Positions 38,920 through 50,484 of a DNA stretch of 64,000 bases are shown in pieces. The position numbers were made by a program, and so were the translations under genes. Below the pieces are notes generated by a model. That model saw only the letters and a list, made by a program, of their open reading frames with translations. It was not told the DNA's origin and did no database searches. The stretch lies in assembly GCA_026417035.1 (NCBI GenBank), contig JAOAEA010000007.1, positions 20,058 through 84,057 on the forward strand, given 5' to 3'. Numbering within the stretch: position 1 is the first letter of the stretch; every line of letters begins with the position of its first letter. Source of the stretch: Burkholderiales bacterium. GTDB taxonomy: Bacteria; Pseudomonadota; Gammaproteobacteria; Burkholderiales; SG8-39.

Positions 38920-41900
38920 TCACGCCTCGCCCGGCGCGCCGCAGCCGCCTCCGCCGGGCGTCTCGATCACGAACACGTCGCCCGGCTGCATCGCGGCGCG
39001 ATCGGCGCCTTCGAGCACCACGACCGTCCCGTCCGCGCGCTCGATGGAGTTGCGGCCCGGCTTGCCGGGCAGCCCGCCCGCGATCCCGTAAGGCGGCACG
39101 CGCCGGTGGCCTGACAGGATCGCCGCGGTCATCGGCTCGAGGAAGCGGATGCGCCGCACCACGCCGTCGCCGCCGCGCCACCGCCCCGCGCCGCCCGAGC
39201 CGCGCCGGATCGCGAAGCGCTCGAGCACGACCGGAAACCGCCACTCGAGCACCTCCGGGTCGGTGAGCCGCGTGTTGGTCATGTGCGTGTGTACCGCGTC
39301 GGTGCCGGCGAAGCCGCCCCCGGCGATGCCCCGCGCCGGGTCCAGGAGGCCCGCGCCCGAGCCGCCACAGATGGTCTCGTAGTACTGGTAGCGGTCGTTG
39401 CCGAAAGTGAAGTTGTTCATCGTCCCCTGCGCGCCGGCCATCACGCCGAGCGCGCCGTAGAGCGCGTCGGTGATGGCCTGCGACGTCTCGACATTGCCCG
39501 CGACGACCGCCGCCGGATACCGCGGCCGCAGCATCGAGCCCTCCGGGATCGCGACCTCGAGGGGCGCCAGGCATCCCTCGTTGAGCGGAATGTCGTCGTC
39601 GACGAGCGTGCGGAACACGTACAGCACCGCCGCCATGGTCACGGCTGCCGGCGCGTTGAAGTTGTTGGCGAGCTCGCCCGACGTGCCGGTGAAGTCGATG
39701 CGGGCCGAGCGTGCGGCGCGGTCGATCGCGATCCTCACGCGCACGACCGCGCCGTGGTCCATCGCGTAGGCGAACTCGCCGTCGCGCAGCACCCCGATCA
39801 CCCGCCGCACCGCCTCCTCGGCGTTCGCCTGCACGTGACGCATGTAAGCGTGCACGACCGGCAGCCCGAACAGGGCCACCATGCGCCTGAGCTCCTGCAC
39901 GCCCTTCTCGTTGGCGGCGACCTGGGCGCGCAGGTCGGCGAGGTTTTGCGCGACGTTGCGCGCCGGATGCGGTCCGGAGGCGAGCAGCGCCGCCATCTCC
40001 GCCTCGCGGAACCGGCCCTCCTCCACCAGGAGGAAGTCGTCGATCAGCACGCCTTCTTCCTCCACCACGCGGCTGTCGGGCGGCATCGAGCCGGGCGTGA
40101 TGCCGCCGATGTCGGCGTGGTGCCCGCGCGAGCCGACCCAGAAGAGGATGTCCCGTCCCGCCTCGTCGAAGACCGGCGTGACGACGGTCACGTCCGGGAG
40201 GTGCGTGCCGCCGTTGTAGGGCGCGTTCAGCACATAGACGTTGCCGGGCCGGATGCGCCCGCGGTTTTCGCGGATGACGGTCCGCACCGACTCGCCCATC
40301 GAGCCGAGGTGCACCGGGAGGTGCGGGGCGTTCGCGACCAGGTTCCCGCCGGCGTCGAAGACCGCGCACGAGAAGTCGAGCCGCTCCTTGATGTTCACGG
40401 AGTGGGCGGTGTTGGCGAGCCGCACGCCCATCTGCTCGGCGATCGCCATGAAGAGGTTGTTGAAGATCTCGAGCATCACCGGGTCGGCGCTCGTGCCGAC
40501 GGCGACGCGCCGCGGACGCGACGCCACGCGCTCGAGCACGAGGTGCCCGAGGTCCGTGACGGTGGCGCCCCAGCCGGGCTCGATCACCGTGGTCGCGTTC
40601 GCCTCGGCGATGATCGCCGGGCCCTCGACCGCGACGCCCCGGGCGAGCGCGTCGCGGCGGAAGAGCGGCGCATCGTGCCAGCGGCCGCCCGAGTACATCC
40701 GCACCCGCGCCGCCGGCCGGTGCTCGCGCCGCAAATCGGCAGGCCGCTCGGCCGGCGCGTCGGAGGCGCCGGTCGCCTCGACCGAGACCGCCTCGACCAC
40801 GAGCGGCTTGTCCGGCATCAGGAACGAGTAGCGCTGCCGGTACGCGGCCGCGAAGGCCTCGCGCATCGCCGGCACCGTGTCGAGCGGCACGACGAGCGGC
40901 ACGTCGGTGCCTTCGTAGCGGATGTGCGCGCGTCGCGCCACCCGGATCCGCTCCGGCGGCACGCCCTGCGCGACGAGCTCGGCGCGCGCGGCGATCGCGA
41001 GCGCTTCGGCGCGCTCCTCGAGCGCACGGCGCACGCTGTCGTCGAGACGCTTCTCGATCGACGCCTCGCGCATCGCGACGCGGTCGGCGAGCCCGATGCC
41101 GTACGCCGAGAGCACGCCGGCGAGCGGGTGGATGAAGATGCGCGTCATCCCGAGCTCGTCGGCGACCTTGCAGGCGTGTTGGCCGGCCGCGCCGCCGAAG
41201 CAGCAGAGCGTGTAGCGCGTGACGTCGTGCCCGCGCTGCACCGAGATGTGCTTGATCGCGTTCGCCATGTTCGCCACCGCGATGTCCACGAAGCCCTCGG
41301 CCACGGCTTCGGGCGGCCGCTCGTCCCCGGTGGCGCGGCGGATCTCGGCGGCCAGCGCGGCGAACTTCTCGCGCACGGTCCCGGCGTCGAGCGGCTCGTC
41401 GCCCGCGGGCCCGAAGACGCGCGGGAAGAAGTCGGGCTGAATCTTGCCGAGCATGACGTTCGCGTCGGTGACCGCGAGCGGCCCGCCGCGGCGGTAGCAC
41501 GCCGGCCCGGGGTTGGCGCCGGCCGAATCGGGCCCGACGCGGTAGCGGGAGCCGTCGAAGGCGAGGATCGAGCCGCCGCCCGCCGCGACCGTGTGGATCG
41601 ACATCATCGGGGCGCGCATGCGCACGCCGGCGACCAGCGTCTCGAACTCGCGCTCGAGCTCGCCCGCGAAGTGGGAGACGTCGGTCGAGGTGCCGCCCAT
41701 GTCGAAGCCGATGATGCGATCGAACCCCGCGGTGGCCGCCGCGCGCGCGGCGCCGACGACGCCGCCCGCAGGCCCGGAGAGGACCGAGTCCTTGCCCTGG
41801 AAGCGGCGGGCGTCCGCGAGCCCGCCGTTCGACTGCATGAAGAGGAGCCGCACGCCGGGGAGCTCCGCGGCAACCTCGTCGACGTAGCGGCGCAGGATCG

Positions 41901-42549
41901 GCGAGAGGTAGGCATCCGCCACCGTGGTGTCGCCGCGGGAGACGAGCTTCATCAGCGGGCTCACCTCGTGCGACGCCGACACCTGCGTGAACCCGATCGC
42001 GCGCGCCGCGGCGGCGAGCGCCGCCTCGTGCCGCGGGTAGCGGTAGCCGTGCATCAGGACCACCGCCACCGAGCGGAAGCCCTCGTCCCAGGCCGCCTGC
42101 AGATCGCGCCGCGCCGATTCGAGGTCGAGCGGGACGAGCACGTCGCCGCGGGCGTCCACGCGCTCGTCCACCTCGACCACCTTCGCATAGAGCATCTCCG
42201 GCAGCACGATGCGGCGGGCGAAGAGGTGCGGCCGGTTCTGGTAGCCGATGCGCAGGGCGTCGGCGAAACCGCGCGTGACGAAGAGCACCGTCGGCTCGCC
42301 CTTGCGCTCGAGGAGCGCATTGGTGGCCACCGTCGTGCCCATCTTCACCGCTTCGATCCCGCCGACCGGAATCGGCTCGTCATGCGCGACGCCCATGAGC
42401 TCGCGGATCGCCGCGATCGCGGCGTCCCGGTAGCGCTCCGGGTTCTCCGAAAGCAGCTTGTGCGTGACGAGCGCGCCGTCGGGGCGCAGCGCCACGACGT
42501 CGGTGAACGTCCCGCCGCGGTCGATCCAGAACTGCCAGCGGCCCGCCAT
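38920..42549 (-). CDS. 5-oxoprolinase/hydantoinase A-B fusion protein (OplAH-like)
   Basis: [25 protein letters not shown]...[45 protein letters not shown]...; HyuB half with [15 protein letters not shown]. Confidence 0.93.
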   Translation of the reverse strand: MAGRWQFWIDRGGTFTDVVALRPDGALVTHKLLSENPERYRDAAIAAIRELMGVAHDEPIPVGGIEAVKMGTTVATNALLERKGEPTVLFVTRGFADALRIGYQNRPHLFARRIVLPEMLYAKVVEVDERVDARGDVLVPLDLESARRDLQAAWDEGFRSVAVVLMHGYRYPRHEAALAAAARAIGFTQVSASHEVSPLMKLVSRGDTTVADAYLSPILRRYVDEVAAELPGVRLLFMQSNGGLADARRFQGKDSVLSGPAGGVVGAARAAATAGFDRIIGFDMGGTSTDVSHFAGELEREFETLVAGVRMRAPMMSIHTVAAGGGSILAFDGSRYRVGPDSAGANPGPACYRRGGPLAVTDANVMLGKIQPDFFPRVFGPAGDEPLDAGTVREKFAALAAEIRRATGDERPPEAVAEGFVDIAVANMANAIKHISVQRGHDVTRYTLCCFGGAAGQHACKVADELGMTRIFIHPLAGVLSAYGIGLADRVAMREASIEKRLDDSVRRALEERAEALAIAARAELVAQGVPPERIRVARRAHIRYEGTDVPLVVPLDTVPAMREAFAAAYRQRYSFLMPDKPLVVEAVSVEATGASDAPAERPADLRREHRPAARVRMYSGGRWHDAPLFRRDALARGVAVEGPAIIAEANATTVIEPGWGATVTDLGHLVLERVASRPRRVAVGTSADPVMLEIFNNLFMAIAEQMGVRLANTAHSVNIKERLDFSCAVFDAGGNLVANAPHLPVHLGSMGESVRTVIRENRGRIRPGNVYVLNAPYNGGTHLPDVTVVTPVFDEAGRDILFWVGSRGHHADIGGITPGSMPPDSRVVEEEGVLIDDFLLVEEGRFREAEMAALLASGPHPARNVAQNLADLRAQVAANEKGVQELRRMVALFGLPVVHAYMRHVQANAEEAVRRVIGVLRDGEFAYAMDHGAVVRVRIAIDRAARSARIDFTGTSGELANNFNAPAAVTMAAVLYVFRTLVDDDIPLNEGCLAPLEVAIPEGSMLRPRYPAAVVAGNVETSQAITDALYGALGVMAGAQGTMNNFTFGNDRYQYYETICGGSGAGLLDPARGIAGGGFAGTDAVHTHMTNTRLTDPEVLEWRFPVVLERFAIRRGSGGAGRWRGGDGVVRRIRFLEPMTAAILSGHRRVPPYGIAGGLPGKPGRNSIERADGTVVVLEGADRAAMQPGDVFVIETPGGGGCGAPGEA

Positions 42550-42628
42550 GTCGTGGGTGGAAGAGTCCGGCCGCCCGAGTATATCCTCGGCGCATGCCGG
42601 GCCCCGCCACCGCTTCGCCGAACGCAGG

Positions 42629-43735
42629 ATGAGCGTCGAGACGCTGGATGCGGTGGTCATCGGCGCCGGTGTGGTGGGCCTCGCCGTGGCGCGCGCGCTC
42701 GCTTACGCCGGCCGCGAGGTGGTGGTGCTCGAGGCCGCGGGCGCGATCGGCACCGGCACGAGCTCGCGCAACTCCGAGGTGATCCACGCGGGGATCTATT
42801 ACCCGCCCGGCTCGCTCAAGGCGCGCCTGTGCGTGGCGGGCAAGCACGCCCTCTACCGCTATTGCGCCGAGCGTGGCGTGCCGTTCGCGAACTGCGGCAA
42901 GCTCATCGTCGCGACCAGCCCGGAGCAACTCCCCGATCTCGAACGGCTCCGCGCGCAGGCCGAGGCGAACGGCGTTCGCGACCTCGCGCGTCTCGCGAGC
43001 GCTGAGGCAGCGTCGCTCGAGCCCGCGGTGCGCTGCGTGGGAGCGCTCCACTCGCCTTCGACGGGCATCGTCGACAGCCACGCGCTGATGCTCGCGCTCG
43101 CCGCGGACGCCGAGAGCGCGGGCGCGGCCATCGTCTTCATGAGCCCGGTGGAAGGCGGCGCGGCCGGTCCGCAGGGGATCGAACTCGCCGTGGGTGGTGC
43201 CGAGCCGGTGCGCGTGCGCGCCCGCTCGGTCGTGAACAGCGCCGGCCTCGATGCGCCCCGCGTCGCCCGGTCGATCACGGGGATCCCGCCCGAGACGATC
43301 CCGCCCGCCTACTTCTGCAAGGGCAACTACTACACGCTCGCGGGCCGCTCCCCGTTCTCGCGGCTCGTCTACCCCGTGCCCGAATCCGCCGGGCTCGGCG
43401 TGCACGTCACCATCGACCTCGCGGGGCAGGCGCGCTTCGGCCCCGATGTCGAGTGGGTCGATGCGATCGATTACGACGTGGACCCGCGGCGCGCGGATGC
43501 GTTCTACGCCGCCATCCGGCGCTATTGGCCGGATCTGCCCGACGGAGCGCTCGCCCCGGGCTACGCCGGCATCCGCCCGAAGATCCACGCGCCCGGCGAG
43601 CCGGCGCGCGACTTCCTCGTCCAGGGACCCCGCGAGCACGGCGTCCCCGGGCTGGTGAACCTCTTCGGGATCGAGTCCCCCGGGCTGACGGCGAGCCTCG
43701 CGATCGGCGAGCACGTGGCGCGGCTGCTCGCCTGA
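42629..43735 (+). CDS. FAD-dependent oxidoreductase, L-2-hydroxyglutarate oxidase LhgO-like
   Basis: [73 protein letters not shown]. Confidence 0.88.
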   Translation: MSVETLDAVVIGAGVVGLAVARALAYAGREVVVLEAAGAIGTGTSSRNSEVIHAGIYYPPGSLKARLCVAGKHALYRYCAERGVPFANCGKLIVATSPEQLPDLERLRAQAEANGVRDLARLASAEAASLEPAVRCVGALHSPSTGIVDSHALMLALAADAESAGAAIVFMSPVEGGAAGPQGIELAVGGAEPVRVRARSVVNSAGLDAPRVARSITGIPPETIPPAYFCKGNYYTLAGRSPFSRLVYPVPESAGLGVHVTIDLAGQARFGPDVEWVDAIDYDVDPRRADAFYAAIRRYWPDLPDGALAPGYAGIRPKIHAPGEPARDFLVQGPREHGVPGLVNLFGIESPGLTASLAIGEHVARLLA

Positions 43736-43816
43736 GGACGCGGCGCGCATTGTGCCCCGTGGGGAATTTCGCTACGCTAGGCGCGCCTTTCCCGGCCGAA
43801 CCGAGGAGACCCCGAA

Positions 43817-44779
43817 ATGAAACTGCGCGCGCTCGTCGCCGCCGTCGCGCTCGCCGCCGGCGCGGCCCAGGCCCAGACGAAGTGGGACCTGCCGACCGCC
43901 TACCCCGCGACCAACTTCCACACCGAGAACATCCAGCAGTTCGCCAACGACGTCGACAAGGCCACCGGCGGCAAGCTCAAGATCACGGTGCACCCGGGCG
44001 CCTCGCTCTTCAAGGCGCCGGAGATCAAGCGCGCGGTCCAGGGCGGCCAGGCCCAGGCCGGCGAGATCCTGCTCGTCAACTTCTCGAACGAGGACCCGGT
44101 TTACGGCGTGGACGGCATTCCCTTCCTCGCCACGAGCTACGCCGAGGCGAGGAAGCTCTACGGCGCGCAGAAGAAGCAGCTCGAGGACCGCCTCGCCAAG
44201 CAGGGGATGATGCTGCTCTTCTCCGTGCCCTGGCCGCCGCAGGGCATCTATTCCAAGAAACCGCTCGCCAGCGTCGCCGACATGAAGGGCCTCAAGTGGC
44301 GCGCCTACAGCCCGCAGACCTCGCGCATCGGCGAGCTCGTCGGCGCGCAACCCGCGACCATCCAGGCCGCGGAGGTGCCGCAGGCCTTCGCCACGGGCGT
44401 GATCGACTCGCAGGTCACCTCGGGCGCGACCGGCTACGACACCAAGGCGTGGGAATACGTCAAGAACTACTACGACACGCAGGCCTGGCTGCCCAAGAAC
44501 GCCGTCATCGTCAACAAGAAGGCGTTCGACGCGCTCGACAAGGCGACGCAGGACGCGCTCCTCAAAGCCGCCGCCGAGGCCGAGGCCCGGGGCTGGAAGG
44601 TCTCCGAGGAGAAGAACGCCTGGTACCTCGGCGAGCTCGCCAAGAACGGCATGAACGTCGCGAAGCCGAGCCCGGAGCTCGCCGGGGGGCTCAAGAAGGT
44701 GGGCGACACCATGTTGAACGAGTGGCTCGAGAAGGCGGGGCCGGACGGCAAGGCGATCGTCGACGCCTACCGCAAGTAA
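43817..44779 (+). CDS. TRAP transporter substrate-binding protein DctP-type
   Basis: MKLRALVAAVALAAGAAQAQTKWDLPTAYPATNFHTENIQQFANDVDKATGGKLKITVHPGASLFKAPEIKRAVQGGQ. Confidence 0.93.
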   Translation: MKLRALVAAVALAAGAAQAQTKWDLPTAYPATNFHTENIQQFANDVDKATGGKLKITVHPGASLFKAPEIKRAVQGGQAQAGEILLVNFSNEDPVYGVDGIPFLATSYAEARKLYGAQKKQLEDRLAKQGMMLLFSVPWPPQGIYSKKPLASVADMKGLKWRAYSPQTSRIGELVGAQPATIQAAEVPQAFATGVIDSQVTSGATGYDTKAWEYVKNYYDTQAWLPKNAVIVNKKAFDALDKATQDALLKAAAEAEARGWKVSEEKNAWYLGELAKNGMNVAKPSPELAGGLKKVGDTMLNEWLEKAGPDGKAIVDAYRK

Positions 44780-44788
44780 GCCCGGCGC

Positions 44789-45307
44789 ATGCGCCGCTGG
44801 CTCGACCGCCTCTACGACGCCGCCGGCATCCTGGCGGCGTTTTTCATGGTGGCGACGCTCGCCTGGGTGCTCGTCGGCATCGCCGGCCGCACGTTCCACT
44901 TCTACGTGCGCGGCACCGACGCCTACGCGGGCTACAGCATGGCGGCGGCCGGCTTCCTCGCGCTCGCCTACACGCTGCGCAAGGGCGAGCACATCCGCGT
45001 GACCCTGCTCCTGCAGCACGTCGGACGGCGCTGGGCGCGCGCGCTCGAGCTGTGGAGCCACGGCGTCGGCGTCCTCGTCTGCGCCCTCCTCGCCTTCTAT
45101 TCGGCGAAGCTCGCCTGGCAGTCCTACACCTTCCACGACATCTCGACCGGCAACGACGCCACGCCGCTCTGGATCCCGCAGCTCGCCATGGCCCTCGGCA
45201 CCGCCGTGCTCCTCGTCGCGATGGGGGACGAGTTCGTGCGCCTTCTCGCACGCAAGCGGCTCGACGGCCACCCCCCGAACGCGCAAGAGCCGATGCGGAT
45301 GGAGTGA
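44789..45307 (+). CDS. TRAP transporter small permease DctQ-type
   Basis: Four hydrophobic segments; YAGYSMAAAGFLALAYTLRKGEHIRVTLLL. Confidence 0.92.
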   Translation: MRRWLDRLYDAAGILAAFFMVATLAWVLVGIAGRTFHFYVRGTDAYAGYSMAAAGFLALAYTLRKGEHIRVTLLLQHVGRRWARALELWSHGVGVLVCALLAFYSAKLAWQSYTFHDISTGNDATPLWIPQLAMALGTAVLLVAMGDEFVRLLARKRLDGHPPNAQEPMRME

Positions 45308-45310
45308 GCC

Positions 45311-46615
45311 GTGGGCGACTTCTGGATCACCGCGCTCCTCATCGCGGCCCTCTTCCTGCTGCTCGGCACCGGCGTCTGGATCGGGCTCTCGCTCGTCGGC
45401 GTCGCCTGGATCGGCATGCAGGCCTTCACGTCGCGCCCGGTCGGCGACGCGATGGCGGTCACCATCTGGGGGTCCGCGTCGAGCTGGACCCTCACCGCGC
45501 TGCCGCTCTTCATCTGGATGGGCGAGATCCTCTTCCGCACGCGCCTCTCCGAGGACATGTTCCGCGGCCTCGCGCCCTGGATGGAGCGGCTGCCGGGGCG
45601 CCTCCTGCATACCAACATCATCGGCTGCACGATCTTCGCCGCCGTGTCGGGATCGAGCGCGGCGACCGCGGCGACGATCGGCAAGATGACGCTGCCGGAG
45701 CTCGCGAAGCGCGGCTACCCCGAGGGCATCACCATCGGCTCGCTCGCCGGCGCCGGGACGCTCGGCCTGCTGATCCCGCCGTCGATCATCATGATCGTGT
45801 ACGGCGTGACGGCCGAGGTCTCGATCGCGAAGCTCTTCATCGCCGGCGTGCTGCCCGGCGTCCTGCTCGCGGCGCTCTTCATGGGCTACGTGATGGCCTG
45901 GGCCCTCGCCCACCCCGGCGCCATCCCGCCCATCGAGCGGCGCACGACCTTCGTGCAGAAGCTGCACGCCTCGCGCCACCTGATCCCCGTGATGCTGCTC
46001 ATCGCCGCGGTGCTCGGCTCGATCTACGCCGGCATCGCGACGGCCACCGAGGCCGCCGCGTTCGGGGTGGTCGGCGCGCTGGCGATCTCGGCGACGCAGG
46101 GCTCGCTCACCCGCCGAACCTTCACCGAAAGCCTGCTCGGCGCGACGCGCCTCTACTGCATGATCGCGCTGATCCTCGCCGGCGCCTCGTTCCTCACGCT
46201 CTCCATGGGCTACATCGGGCTGCCGCGCCACCTCGCGGAATGGATCGGCACGCTCGGCCTCGCGCCGCTCGCGCTCGTGCTCGCGCTGATGGTGTTCTAC
46301 ATCGTGCTCGGCTGCTTCCTCGACGGGATCTCGATGGTCGTGCTCACGATGGCGGTGATCCTGCCGACCGTGCAGCGCGCCGGCATCGACCTCATCTGGT
46401 TCGGCATCTTCGTCGTGCTCGTCGTGGAGATGGCGCAGATCACCCCGCCGGTGGGCTTCAACCTCTTCGTGCTGCAGGGCATGACCGGCAAGCAGATCAC
46501 GTGGATCGGCAAGCACACCCTGCCCATGTTCGTCCTCATGATCGGCGCCGTGCTCGCCATCTGGTTCTTCCCCGGGATCGTGACTTGGCTGCCGCAGCAG
46601 ATGAAGCTCGGTTAG
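45311..46615 (+). CDS. TRAP transporter large permease DctM-type
   Basis: LTALPLFIWMGEILFRTRLSEDMFRGLAPWMERLPGRLLHTNIIGCTIFAAVSGSSAATAATIGKMTLPELAKRGYPEG. Confidence 0.95.
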   Translation: MGDFWITALLIAALFLLLGTGVWIGLSLVGVAWIGMQAFTSRPVGDAMAVTIWGSASSWTLTALPLFIWMGEILFRTRLSEDMFRGLAPWMERLPGRLLHTNIIGCTIFAAVSGSSAATAATIGKMTLPELAKRGYPEGITIGSLAGAGTLGLLIPPSIIMIVYGVTAEVSIAKLFIAGVLPGVLLAALFMGYVMAWALAHPGAIPPIERRTTFVQKLHASRHLIPVMLLIAAVLGSIYAGIATATEAAAFGVVGALAISATQGSLTRRTFTESLLGATRLYCMIALILAGASFLTLSMGYIGLPRHLAEWIGTLGLAPLALVLALMVFYIVLGCFLDGISMVVLTMAVILPTVQRAGIDLIWFGIFVVLVVEMAQITPPVGFNLFVLQGMTGKQITWIGKHTLPMFVLMIGAVLAIWFFPGIVTWLPQQMKLG

Positions 46616-46625
46616 CGTCCGCGGC

Positions 46626-48152
46626 GTGCGCCGCGCTGCGGAAGTGGCGGGCGTGACGCGCGCCGTGGCCTTCGCGCCGGTCTGCACCGTCGCCGCGATC
46701 CGCGACATCGAGGCTGCGGCCTTCGCGCAGTCGCCGCCGGCGCCGCTGATGCAGCGCGCGGGGCTCGCCACGGCGGAGCTCGCACGCGAGCTCGCCGGCG
46801 GGGACGCCGCGGGCGTGCTGGTGCTCGCGGGCCCCGGCAACAACGGCGGCGACGCGCTCGAGGCGGCCGTCCACCTCAAGCGTTGGTTCTTCCGCCCGAG
46901 CGTCGTCTTCGCGGGCGACGCCGCCCGCCTTCCGCCGGATGCCGCCGCCGCGCTCGCCCGGTGGCGCGACGCCGGCGGCGAGCTGCTCGCCGAGATCCCG
47001 CAGCGGCCCTTCGGCCTCGTGATCGACGGCCTCTTCGGCATCGGGCTCAAACGCCCGCTCGAAGGGCGGTACGCGGCCCTGATCGACGCGGCCAACCGCA
47101 TGGGCGCGCGCGTGCTCGCGGTCGACGTCCCGAGCGGCCTCGACGCCGACACCGGCGCGGCGCTCGGCGCGACCGTCCGCGCGACCCACACGCTCACCTT
47201 CATCGCGCTCAAACCCGGGCTGCTCACGCTCGACGGGCCCGACCATGCCGGCACCGTGCAGGTCGCGGCGCTCGGCCTCGATGCGGGCACGCCCGGCAGC
47301 GGATGCGGCGCGCTCGTGGCGGCCGCCATCCTCGACGCGCTGCCGCTCGATCGCCCCCGCAACTTCCACAAGGGCAACGCGGGCAGCGTCGCCGTCATCG
47401 GCGGCGCGCCGGGCATGGTGGGCGCGGCCTTGCTCGCGGGGCGCGCGGCGCTGCGCACCGGCGCGGGCAAGGTCTTCCTCGGCCTGCTCGCGCCGGACGC
47501 GCCCGCGGTCGACGTGGCGCAGCCCGAGCTCATGATGCGCCGGCCGGAGTCGCTGCTCGCCGACGTGCCCGTCGACGTGTACGCGGTGGGGCCCGGCCTC
47601 GGCCAGGACGCGGCCGCGCAGCGGCTGCTCGGCCAGGCGCTGCGGAGCGAGCGCACGGTGGTGCTCGACGCGGACGGCCTCAACCTGGTGGCCGCCTACT
47701 CGGTGCTGCAGCACGCGCTCGCATCGCGCCGGGCGGCGACGCTCATCACGCCGCATCCGGCCGAGGCCGCGCGGCTCGCCGGCACCGACACGGCAGCCGT
47801 GCAGGCCGACCGGCTCGCGGCCGCGCGCGCTCTCGCCGCGAAGTTCTCCTGCGCGGTGGCGCTCAAGGGCAACGGCACCATCGTCGCTGCACCGGACGGC
47901 CGCTGGTGGGTGAACGGCTCGGGCAACCCCGGGCTCGCGAGCGCCGGTTCCGGCGACGTGCTCACCGGCATCGTCGCGAGTCTCGCCGCGCAGGGCGCCG
48001 AGCCCGTCGACGCGCTGCTCGGCGGCGTCTGGCTGCACGGCGCGGCCGCCGACGCGCTCGCCGCCGCCGGCGTGGGCCCGATCGGCATCGCGGCGGGCGA
48101 GCTCGTCGACGCGGCGCGCACGCTCCTCAACCGGCGCGCGGCGCGGGCCTAG
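46626..48152 (+). CDS. nnr: Bifunctional NAD(P)H-hydrate epimerase / ADP-dependent NAD(P)H-hydrate dehydratase
   Basis: LAGPGNNGGDALEAAVHLKRW...; VDVPSGLDADTG; NFHKGNAGSVAVIGGAPGMVGAALLAGRAALRTGAGKV; GSGDVLTGI. Confidence 0.93.
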   Translation: MRRAAEVAGVTRAVAFAPVCTVAAIRDIEAAAFAQSPPAPLMQRAGLATAELARELAGGDAAGVLVLAGPGNNGGDALEAAVHLKRWFFRPSVVFAGDAARLPPDAAAALARWRDAGGELLAEIPQRPFGLVIDGLFGIGLKRPLEGRYAALIDAANRMGARVLAVDVPSGLDADTGAALGATVRATHTLTFIALKPGLLTLDGPDHAGTVQVAALGLDAGTPGSGCGALVAAAILDALPLDRPRNFHKGNAGSVAVIGGAPGMVGAALLAGRAALRTGAGKVFLGLLAPDAPAVDVAQPELMMRRPESLLADVPVDVYAVGPGLGQDAAAQRLLGQALRSERTVVLDADGLNLVAAYSVLQHALASRRAATLITPHPAEAARLAGTDTAAVQADRLAAARALAAKFSCAVALKGNGTIVAAPDGRWWVNGSGNPGLASAGSGDVLTGIVASLAAQGAEPVDALLGGVWLHGAAADALAAAGVGPIGIAAGELVDAARTLLNRRAARA

Positions 48153-48189
48153 CGCCCCGCCGCCGCGCAAGCTCCGAAAGCTCCGCCCC

Positions 48190-49923
48190 ATGGAAGCCAA
48201 CGTCTTCATCCGCGCGCGCTCGTTCCTCGGCAAGGTGTGGAACCTCGCCTCGCCCTACTGGCGCTCCGAGGAGCGGGGCACCGCCTGGGCGCTGCTCGCC
48301 GCGATCGTGGCGATCTCGATGGGTCTCGTGTACATGCTGGTGCTGCTCAACGACTGGCAGCGGCAGTTCTTCAACGCGATCGAGGCGAGGCAGTACGAGG
48401 ACTTCTTCGCGCTGCTGCTCTACTTCAGCTTCCTCGCCGCCGTGTTCATCGTCGCCTCGGTGTACCGCACCTATCTCCAGCAGATGCTCGAGATGCGCTG
48501 GCGGATCTGGCTCACGAAGCAGTACCTCGGCGACTGGCTCGGCGAGCAGGCCTTCTACCGCCTCGAGCTCGCCGGCCGCGGCACCGACAACCCCGACCAG
48601 CGCATCGCCGAGGACCTGCGGCTCTTCACCTCGAACACGCTCGCGCTCGGTCTGGGGCTGCTGCGCGAAGCGGTCACGCTGGCGTCCTTCGTCGTGATCC
48701 TTTGGCACGTCTCGGGGCCGCTGCGGTTCGACCTCGGGGGCAGCGCGGTCACGATCCCCGGCTACATGGTCTGGGCGGCGCTCGCCTACGCGATCGTCGG
48801 CAGCGTGCTCACCCACTTCGTCGGCCGGCCGCTCATCGGGCTCAACTTCCGTCAGGAGCGCGTCGAGGCCGACCTCCGCTTCGGTCTCGTGCGTCTGCGC
48901 GAGCACGCCGAGGGCATCGCGCTCTACCGCGGCGAGGCCCCGGAGCGCCGCTCGCTCCTCGACCGGCTCGAGCGGGTGCGCGAGAACTGGTGGGCGCTGA
49001 TGCTCTACACGAAGCGGCTCGGCACGTTCACCATCGGCTACAACCAGATCGCGGTCGTCTTCCCGTACTTCGTCGCGGGGCCGCGCTACTTCACCGGCGC
49101 GATCACGCTCGGCGAGCTCACGCAGATCGCCAACGCGTTCGGGCAGGTGCAGAGCTCGCTCTCGTGGTTCGTCGACAGCTACGGGGCGCTCGCCAACTGG
49201 AAGGCGAGCGTGGACCGCCTGCTCACGTTCCACGAGGCGCTGCAGGAAACCCACCGCGAGATCCGCGAGGCCCCCGCCATCCGGCGCGAGCCGGCCGTCG
49301 CCCCGGCGCTCTGCGCCGAGGACCTGACGCTCGCGCTGCCGGACGGCCGGGTGATCCTCGCCGACGCATCCTTCTGCCTCGAACCGGGCGAGCGCGTCGT
49401 GGTCACGGGCCCCTCGGGAAGCGGCAAGAGCACCCTCTTCCGCGCGCTCGCCGGGATCTGGCCGTTCGGGCGCGGGCGTATCGTCGTGCCCGAAGGCGCG
49501 CGGCTCCTCTTCCTCCCGCAGAAGCCCTACATCCCGATCGCGAGCCTGCGCGAGGCCGTTTCGTTCCCCGCCGTCGCCGGCACCTACTCCGACGACGACA
49601 TCCGCGCGGCGCTCGATGCGGTGGGGCTCGGCGGGTTCGCCGACCGCCTCGACGAGACGCAGAACTGGAGCATGCGCCTCTCGGGCGGCGAGCAGCAGAA
49701 ACTCGCGATCGCGCGCGCGCTCCTCGCGCGGCCGGACTGGCTCTTCCTCGACGAGGCGACCTCCGCGATGGATCCCGCCGCCCAGCGGACCGCGTTGGCC
49801 GCGCTGGCCGCCCGCCTGCCGCAGGCGACCGTCGTGAGCATCGCGCACGGCGAGGGCGAGCTCGCCGGCCGACGCCTCGCCTTCGTGCCCGAGAACGGGA
49901 TGGCGCGGCTCGCCGCCGGGTGA
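48190..49923 (+). CDS. ABC transporter ATP-binding/permease, SbmA/BacA-like (YddA type)
   Basis: N-term SbmA-like membrane domain (LNDWQRQFFNAIEARQYEDFFALLLYFSFLAAVFIVASVYRTYLQQMLEMRWRIWLT), C-term GPSGSGKSTLFRALAGIWPFGRGRI, LSGGEQQKLAIARALL. Confidence 0.92.
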   Translation: MEANVFIRARSFLGKVWNLASPYWRSEERGTAWALLAAIVAISMGLVYMLVLLNDWQRQFFNAIEARQYEDFFALLLYFSFLAAVFIVASVYRTYLQQMLEMRWRIWLTKQYLGDWLGEQAFYRLELAGRGTDNPDQRIAEDLRLFTSNTLALGLGLLREAVTLASFVVILWHVSGPLRFDLGGSAVTIPGYMVWAALAYAIVGSVLTHFVGRPLIGLNFRQERVEADLRFGLVRLREHAEGIALYRGEAPERRSLLDRLERVRENWWALMLYTKRLGTFTIGYNQIAVVFPYFVAGPRYFTGAITLGELTQIANAFGQVQSSLSWFVDSYGALANWKASVDRLLTFHEALQETHREIREAPAIRREPAVAPALCAEDLTLALPDGRVILADASFCLEPGERVVVTGPSGSGKSTLFRALAGIWPFGRGRIVVPEGARLLFLPQKPYIPIASLREAVSFPAVAGTYSDDDIRAALDAVGLGGFADRLDETQNWSMRLSGGEQQKLAIARALLARPDWLFLDEATSAMDPAAQRTALAALAARLPQATVVSIAHGEGELAGRRLAFVPENGMARLAAG

Positions 49924-49940
49924 TCGCGCGGCGGCCCCGC

Positions 49941-50468
49941 TCAGGGCAGGATGCGCAAGAGCAGCGAGCCGGCGTCGGCGGCCGAGCCACGTTCGATCTC
50001 GTCCGCGGTGGCCGGCCGCACCGACGCCACGTGGATCAGGAACTTGAGCGCCATGCCCGCGAGCGGGTGATTGCCGTCGAGGACCACGGCGTCGTCCGCG
50101 ACGTCGGTCACGGTGTAGATCGTCTCGTCGCCCGCCTCGCCCGGGATGCCCTCGAACTGCATGCCGACCGCGACCGATTCGGGGAACTTCCCGCGCGGCT
50201 CGACGCGGAGCAGCGTCTCGTCGTAGTCGCCGAACGCATCCTCGGGCTCGAGCCGGACCTCGAGGCGGTCGCCCTCGGCACGGCCCGCGAGGGCCTGCTC
50301 GAGCGCGGGCAGCAGCCCCTCGGCGCCCCCGTGCAGGTAGAGCAGCGGCTCCTCGGTCTTCTGCAGGACGTTGCCCCAGAGGTCCTGGAGCTCGATGTCG
50401 AGTGCGGCGACGGTGCCGGGGCCGATGTTCAAGGAACCTCCGCGAGGGCTCGCCGGCGCGCGGCGCAC
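49941..50468 (-). CDS. FKBP-type peptidyl-prolyl isomerase, SlyD-like
   Basis: LLYLHGGAEGLLPALEQALAGRAEGDRLEVRLEPEDAFGDYDETLLRVEPRGKFP...DGNHPLAGMALKF. Confidence 0.9.
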   Translation of the reverse strand: MRRAPASPRGGSLNIGPGTVAALDIELQDLWGNVLQKTEEPLLYLHGGAEGLLPALEQALAGRAEGDRLEVRLEPEDAFGDYDETLLRVEPRGKFPESVAVGMQFEGIPGEAGDETIYTVTDVADDAVVLDGNHPLAGMALKFLIHVASVRPATADEIERGSAADAGSLLLRILP

Positions 50469-50484
50469 CGCGCCCGCGGACGGC

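Noticed and set aside
39283-43005. 1240-aa plus-strand ORF
   Set aside because: Antisense of the 5-oxoprolinase gene, no motifs.
43772-47683. 1303-aa minus-strand ORF
   Set aside because: Antisense of the TRAP and Nnr genes.
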